Shown in pieces: positions 61,055 to 64,000 of a stretch of 64,000 bases of DNA (positions are counted from its first letter, which is position 1; every line of letters begins with the position of its first letter). The DNA is taken from contig NC_035926.1 of assembly GCF_000348985.1 (NCBI RefSeq), positions 186,001 through 250,000 of the forward strand, written 5' to 3'. Source of the DNA: Huiozyma naganishii CBS 8797 (lineage: Eukaryota; Ascomycota; Saccharomycetes; Saccharomycetales; Saccharomycetaceae). The notes under the pieces are model-generated. The model ran no database searches. It was not told the DNA's origin and saw nothing but the letters and a program-made list of their open reading frames with translations. Made by a program: the position numbers and the translations under genes.

Positions 61055-64000
61055 TTAGTTTGCCGTTTTTAGCGAGGGAAGTGGCGGCGTAGCAGTCATG
61101 ATGGTTGTCGGGGCAGCTGGTCCTGTGTCATTATTTTTTTGCCCGTTGGGTTGCACTAGCATGGAGAATGGCATTCCCTTGACGAGACTGACGGGGGCTG
61201 GCAATATTTTATGCGAGAGTAGGGGACAGATCAACAGCAGTAGAAGCATTAAGAGCAGTATAACATATAAGAGGAAGTACCTCCGGATACCAGAATTGCG
61301 CATTCTTTTCTGCCTCCGCGTGTAAACCCTGTTCTTGGATATCACATAAGTAGGTTTTAGCCAGAAAAGAATCATTGAATGCCAATAATCGATAAAAGGC
61401 GTCATAATCAGAGGTGTTTGCAAATACAGCAGAAAGTGGCACAGGAAGAAGTCACCTGCAAAATATGACGACTCCATGACTTTTACCGTATATTCCCTTA
61501 AAGGTTGAAAAATTACCCACCAGCCCATTCCAGTGTTATACCACTTGCCAGACCACCAGGCAAGGTGTGACAGATTATTTCTGTATTCTCGTGTCAGAAA
61601 GAAAATAGTTATAAGCTTAAATGTCAGTATCTGTAAGTTGACAGCGGTGATCAACAATATCAAAGTACGAGTAAAATTCCAGCTTTGAAGAAACCACATC
61701 AGTTCAAAGTTTAGAACGTACACAAAGATGGAAACACCGTGCGCGACAAATGCAACAGTCGTTCCACTATTCATCTTGCAACAGAGATGGACAGGGCTGC
61801 TAATGAACGACAGGATAAATAACACGATCAGAGTGATCATGTTCACGACAATGGGCAAATATGTGACCAAGAGCAACCTGAATACTGCACCAGATGGGAC
61901 AGCTTCACTCACACCAGTTTGGGCATTGATAAACGTATATGCCGTAAAATCGCAAAAAAAGATGACCCCAGGCGTTAGTAACTCCGAAAGAAAAATATTC
62001 TTGAAGCTCGCCCGTCTCGTATCTATGCTTGCATCTTCAGATACATCGTTGATTAATTTTCGTTTGTAGCCTGTATATCTTGCTCTTGAAGTTTTTGTAA
62101 ATGTAGACCAAGACTCCTTCACAAAGTGCGAATTTCCAGATGATAACCAGTGGATTACATTTCGATAGTCCAGGAAAAACTCCGAAAAGGAAAACTGATG
62201 GGGGTTAAAGATAAAGGGAGCAAAGCATAAAGATACAACAGTAATCCAGAACCAAAGCAAAGCAGGTTGCCACATCGATACCGTTGCAAACAAGAGCATT
62301 AAAAATATCTGGATTCCAGTGTATATCGATATGGTAGAAAACCGGGAATATAGTATCGCAAAGTCAATTCTCGTTATGGCAAGCCCTCTGCCCGTTGGTA
62401 TGTATTTTGCCCCTCCAAAGGTGATGTCATTCAACAACGAGTTTGAATAAACCTGACATACAAACACTTCAAAGAGAGGTGCCATAGAGATGATATGGCG
62501 CAAAAATCGCGTGAAAGCCTTCACCATCCCCTTTTCGAGCAACTCCTGTATCAATAGCGGGGCAAACGCAATAAAGAACACAATGAATATGGAGAGAACA
62601 AAAATTGACACCCAATGCAATGCAGGCTCAACATTATAACATCCAATTGGCGTCTGCACATCCGTCATGACGGAATGCTTCTTCATCTGACATTTGATTA
62701 TTTCGTGATTTAGTGCCCCCAGGTTGATCAACAGTAGAAAGAACAATTGCAGCGAGATAGAAATGAACAGATTGTTTAAGTGGAAACCAGGGTGTGCATA
62801 AAAAAAGGATAAGAATCTGTCGATTGGTAATTGTGTACCTAGATAATAATATTCCCTCGACAAAAGTTGTTCACCCATACCGGCACCAATTTTGGTCGTG
62901 AAGTTCAATATGGAGCCAAATCCTAGATCTCTTCCCTTTCCGCACTGGTAGTAATCGCTATGTTTAATCCTTGCGCCCCGGCACATGGCGTTTATTCCAG
63001 CATATATATCTTCGTTGAGGTGTAGACTCCTCTGCGCCTTGGATAATCCGCCCCTTGTTGTCATGTATATGGCATTGATGAAATCCGGATGACCATAGTG
63101 CAGCTTTCCACCAATCTCGGCCAGTGTTCTCGCAAATAAAGTACCAAATGTTTGCTCTTTCCCAGCTGCAATATCGCCTAATACACCGATATTCTCTGAA
63201 AAGATATATTCCCTCGCACCCACAATAGCTACCGGTGCTGGCTCTTCATCATACTCAATTCCTGGAATATAAGGAATGACAGACTCAGCCCCTACTTCCT
63301 CGAATTCGCTCAATATTGATCTAATCTTCAAGCATTCCTCCAGATAGTTATCTTGGTTTGCATCAACAACCTGAATATATTCACCGCGATAAAAAATCAA
63401 AGAGTGATTTTGATTATCGGATTTTCCATCGCCCAATATCGGGTTTCCAGATAACCGTATTTTATAAAGTGGTTTCCGTAGGCCTGTGTTAACATCGTGT
63501 TCAGAGTAACCGTTTGTCAAGCAAGAATAATATATTGGTTCCGAGCTATCTTCTCCTTGTTCAGTCAACAAATAAGAAATGTACAACGAAGGATATGTCC
63601 GGAGCAACAACTCCGTTGCCTCCCTTTCCTTTTCGTTGAAGGAGGCGTATCTCTGCATTGCAACTAGCATTCGAAATTTCCTTGCCGCCATATTCTCTAG
63701 GCCGTTTTCCAAAGCCTCAGAGTCAGACTCGTAAAATTCAATCATGGATGGATTCTCGATCCTGTACAAAAGTTTGATGGCCTTGGTGTAATTCATAAAA
63801 CCAGAAATTGTGCGGTACAAAGTTTGCGTTCGGAGAGATGCCCATATTCTTGTCCTCATCGTATACATTGGCTCTGAAGAAGCGAATCCAAACATTTTAT
63901 AGGGGAGATCCGATAATTTCTCTTTTACAAACCCATCTGTGTCTTTATATTCGTTGTGAGACTGTTCTTCCTCTTTTGTTTCCAAGTGGTTTGCTGAGTC
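61055..64000 (-). CDS. FKS3: Fks3-type 1,3-beta-glucan synthase-like protein (C-terminal 981 residues; N-terminus off window)
   Basis: The frame is open to the right edge (the first visible codons read DSANHLETKEEE), so only the C-terminal 981 of roughly 1780 residues are here. The conserved GT48 catalytic region is seen: NPILGDGKSDNQNHSLIFYRGEYIQVVDANQDNY, then GKLHYGHPDF, GGLSKAQRSLHLNEDIYAG and GRDLGFGSILNFTTKIGAGMGEQ (quoted in parts), followed by about nine transmembrane helices. The final tail (Pro/Thr-rich, ending PLPSLKTAN) differs from Fks1. Location beside PSE1 equals YMR306W. In S. cerevisiae Fks3 acts in spore-wall assembly rather than vegetative wall glucan. Confidence 0.88.
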   Translation of the reverse strand, partial: DSANHLETKEEEQSHNEYKDTDGFVKEKLSDLPYKMFGFASSEPMYTMRTRIWASLRTQTLYRTISGFMNYTKAIKLLYRIENPSMIEFYESDSEALENGLENMAARKFRMLVAMQRYASFNEKEREATELLLRTYPSLYISYLLTEQGEDSSEPIYYSCLTNGYSEHDVNTGLRKPLYKIRLSGNPILGDGKSDNQNHSLIFYRGEYIQVVDANQDNYLEECLKIRSILSEFEEVGAESVIPYIPGIEYDEEPAPVAIVGAREYIFSENIGVLGDIAAGKEQTFGTLFARTLAEIGGKLHYGHPDFINAIYMTTRGGLSKAQRSLHLNEDIYAGINAMCRGARIKHSDYYQCGKGRDLGFGSILNFTTKIGAGMGEQLLSREYYYLGTQLPIDRFLSFFYAHPGFHLNNLFISISLQLFFLLLINLGALNHEIIKCQMKKHSVMTDVQTPIGCYNVEPALHWVSIFVLSIFIVFFIAFAPLLIQELLEKGMVKAFTRFLRHIISMAPLFEVFVCQVYSNSLLNDITFGGAKYIPTGRGLAITRIDFAILYSRFSTISIYTGIQIFLMLLFATVSMWQPALLWFWITVVSLCFAPFIFNPHQFSFSEFFLDYRNVIHWLSSGNSHFVKESWSTFTKTSRARYTGYKRKLINDVSEDASIDTRRASFKNIFLSELLTPGVIFFCDFTAYTFINAQTGVSEAVPSGAVFRLLLVTYLPIVVNMITLIVLFILSFISSPVHLCCKMNSGTTVAFVAHGVSIFVYVLNFELMWFLQSWNFTRTLILLITAVNLQILTFKLITIFFLTREYRNNLSHLAWWSGKWYNTGMGWWVIFQPLREYTVKVMESSYFAGDFFLCHFLLYLQTPLIMTPFIDYWHSMILFWLKPTYVISKNRVYTRRQKRMRNSGIRRYFLLYVILLLMLLLLLICPLLSHKILPAPVSLVKGMPFSMLVQPNGQKNNDTGPAAPTTIMTATPPLPSLKTAN

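Overview
This is a nuclear chromosomal segment from a budding yeast of the Saccharomycetaceae. Almost every gene is a recognisable orthologue of a Saccharomyces cerevisiae gene. Genes are single-exon and densely packed, with yeast-type promoter elements (Rap1, Reb1, Cbf1, Rpn4/PACE, HAP, PDRE, PAC/RRPE motifs). Several neighbours expected from S. cerevisiae are absent (ENT4/UBI4 between PRP19 and VPS13, GAS1 between PSE1 and FKS3), while ZUO1 sits inside a block that otherwise matches S. cerevisiae chromosome XIII. That interleaving fits a post-whole-genome-duplication species with its own pattern of gene loss. Kazachstania/Naumovozyma-like is my guess; the exact species cannot be settled from sequence reading alone. 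I saw no introns, tRNA genes, Ty elements, telomeric repeats or CRISPR arrays.

Layout. (1) 0-4 kb: C-terminal tail of a POL5-like gene, HAT2, an ACM1-like Cdk/KEN-box protein, and the glycerol channel FPS1. (2) 5-24.9 kb: a block collinear with S. cerevisiae chromosome XII left arm, holding a YLL032C-like KH protein, IRC19, GRC3, RIX7, PRP19, the very large lipid-transfer gene VPS13, SDH2 and ATG10. (3) 25-33.7 kb: a Git1-type glycerophosphodiester/phosphate MFS permease, RPL8 (eL8), and a vacuolar ABCC transporter (YBT1/VMR1 type). (4) 33.7-46.3 kb: a looser, gene-poor mosaic with a seripauperin-like cell-wall protein, the divergent mitochondrial pair DSS1/PTH1, two gene-free islands of about 1.8 and 2.3 kb, and a tandem pair of QDR/AQR1-type drug:H+ antiporters that share a near-identical gene-conversion tract. 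(5) 46.5-64 kb: a block matching S. cerevisiae YMR306-YMR314 with ZUO1 inserted: PRE5, TGL3, ELP6, ZUO1, GLC8, a SPOUT methyltransferase (YMR310C/YGR283C), NIP1, PSE1 and the 3' part of FKS3, which runs off the right edge.

Functional grouping. Many genes serve ribosome production and translation (GRC3, RIX7, RPL8, ZUO1, NIP1, ELP6, PSE1 for import). Mitochondrial function is represented by SDH2, DSS1, PTH1 and IRC19. Membrane/lipid and transport genes are VPS13, TGL3, FPS1, the Git1-like permease, the ABCC pump and the QDR pair.

Nothing here looks like a wholly new system. The most informative unusual points are the QDR gene-conversion tract with a PDRE upstream of only one copy, the steep GC rise inside VPS13, the altered catalytic-site context of Atg10, the canonical NPA motifs in Fps1, and the mosaic region between the two syntenic blocks.
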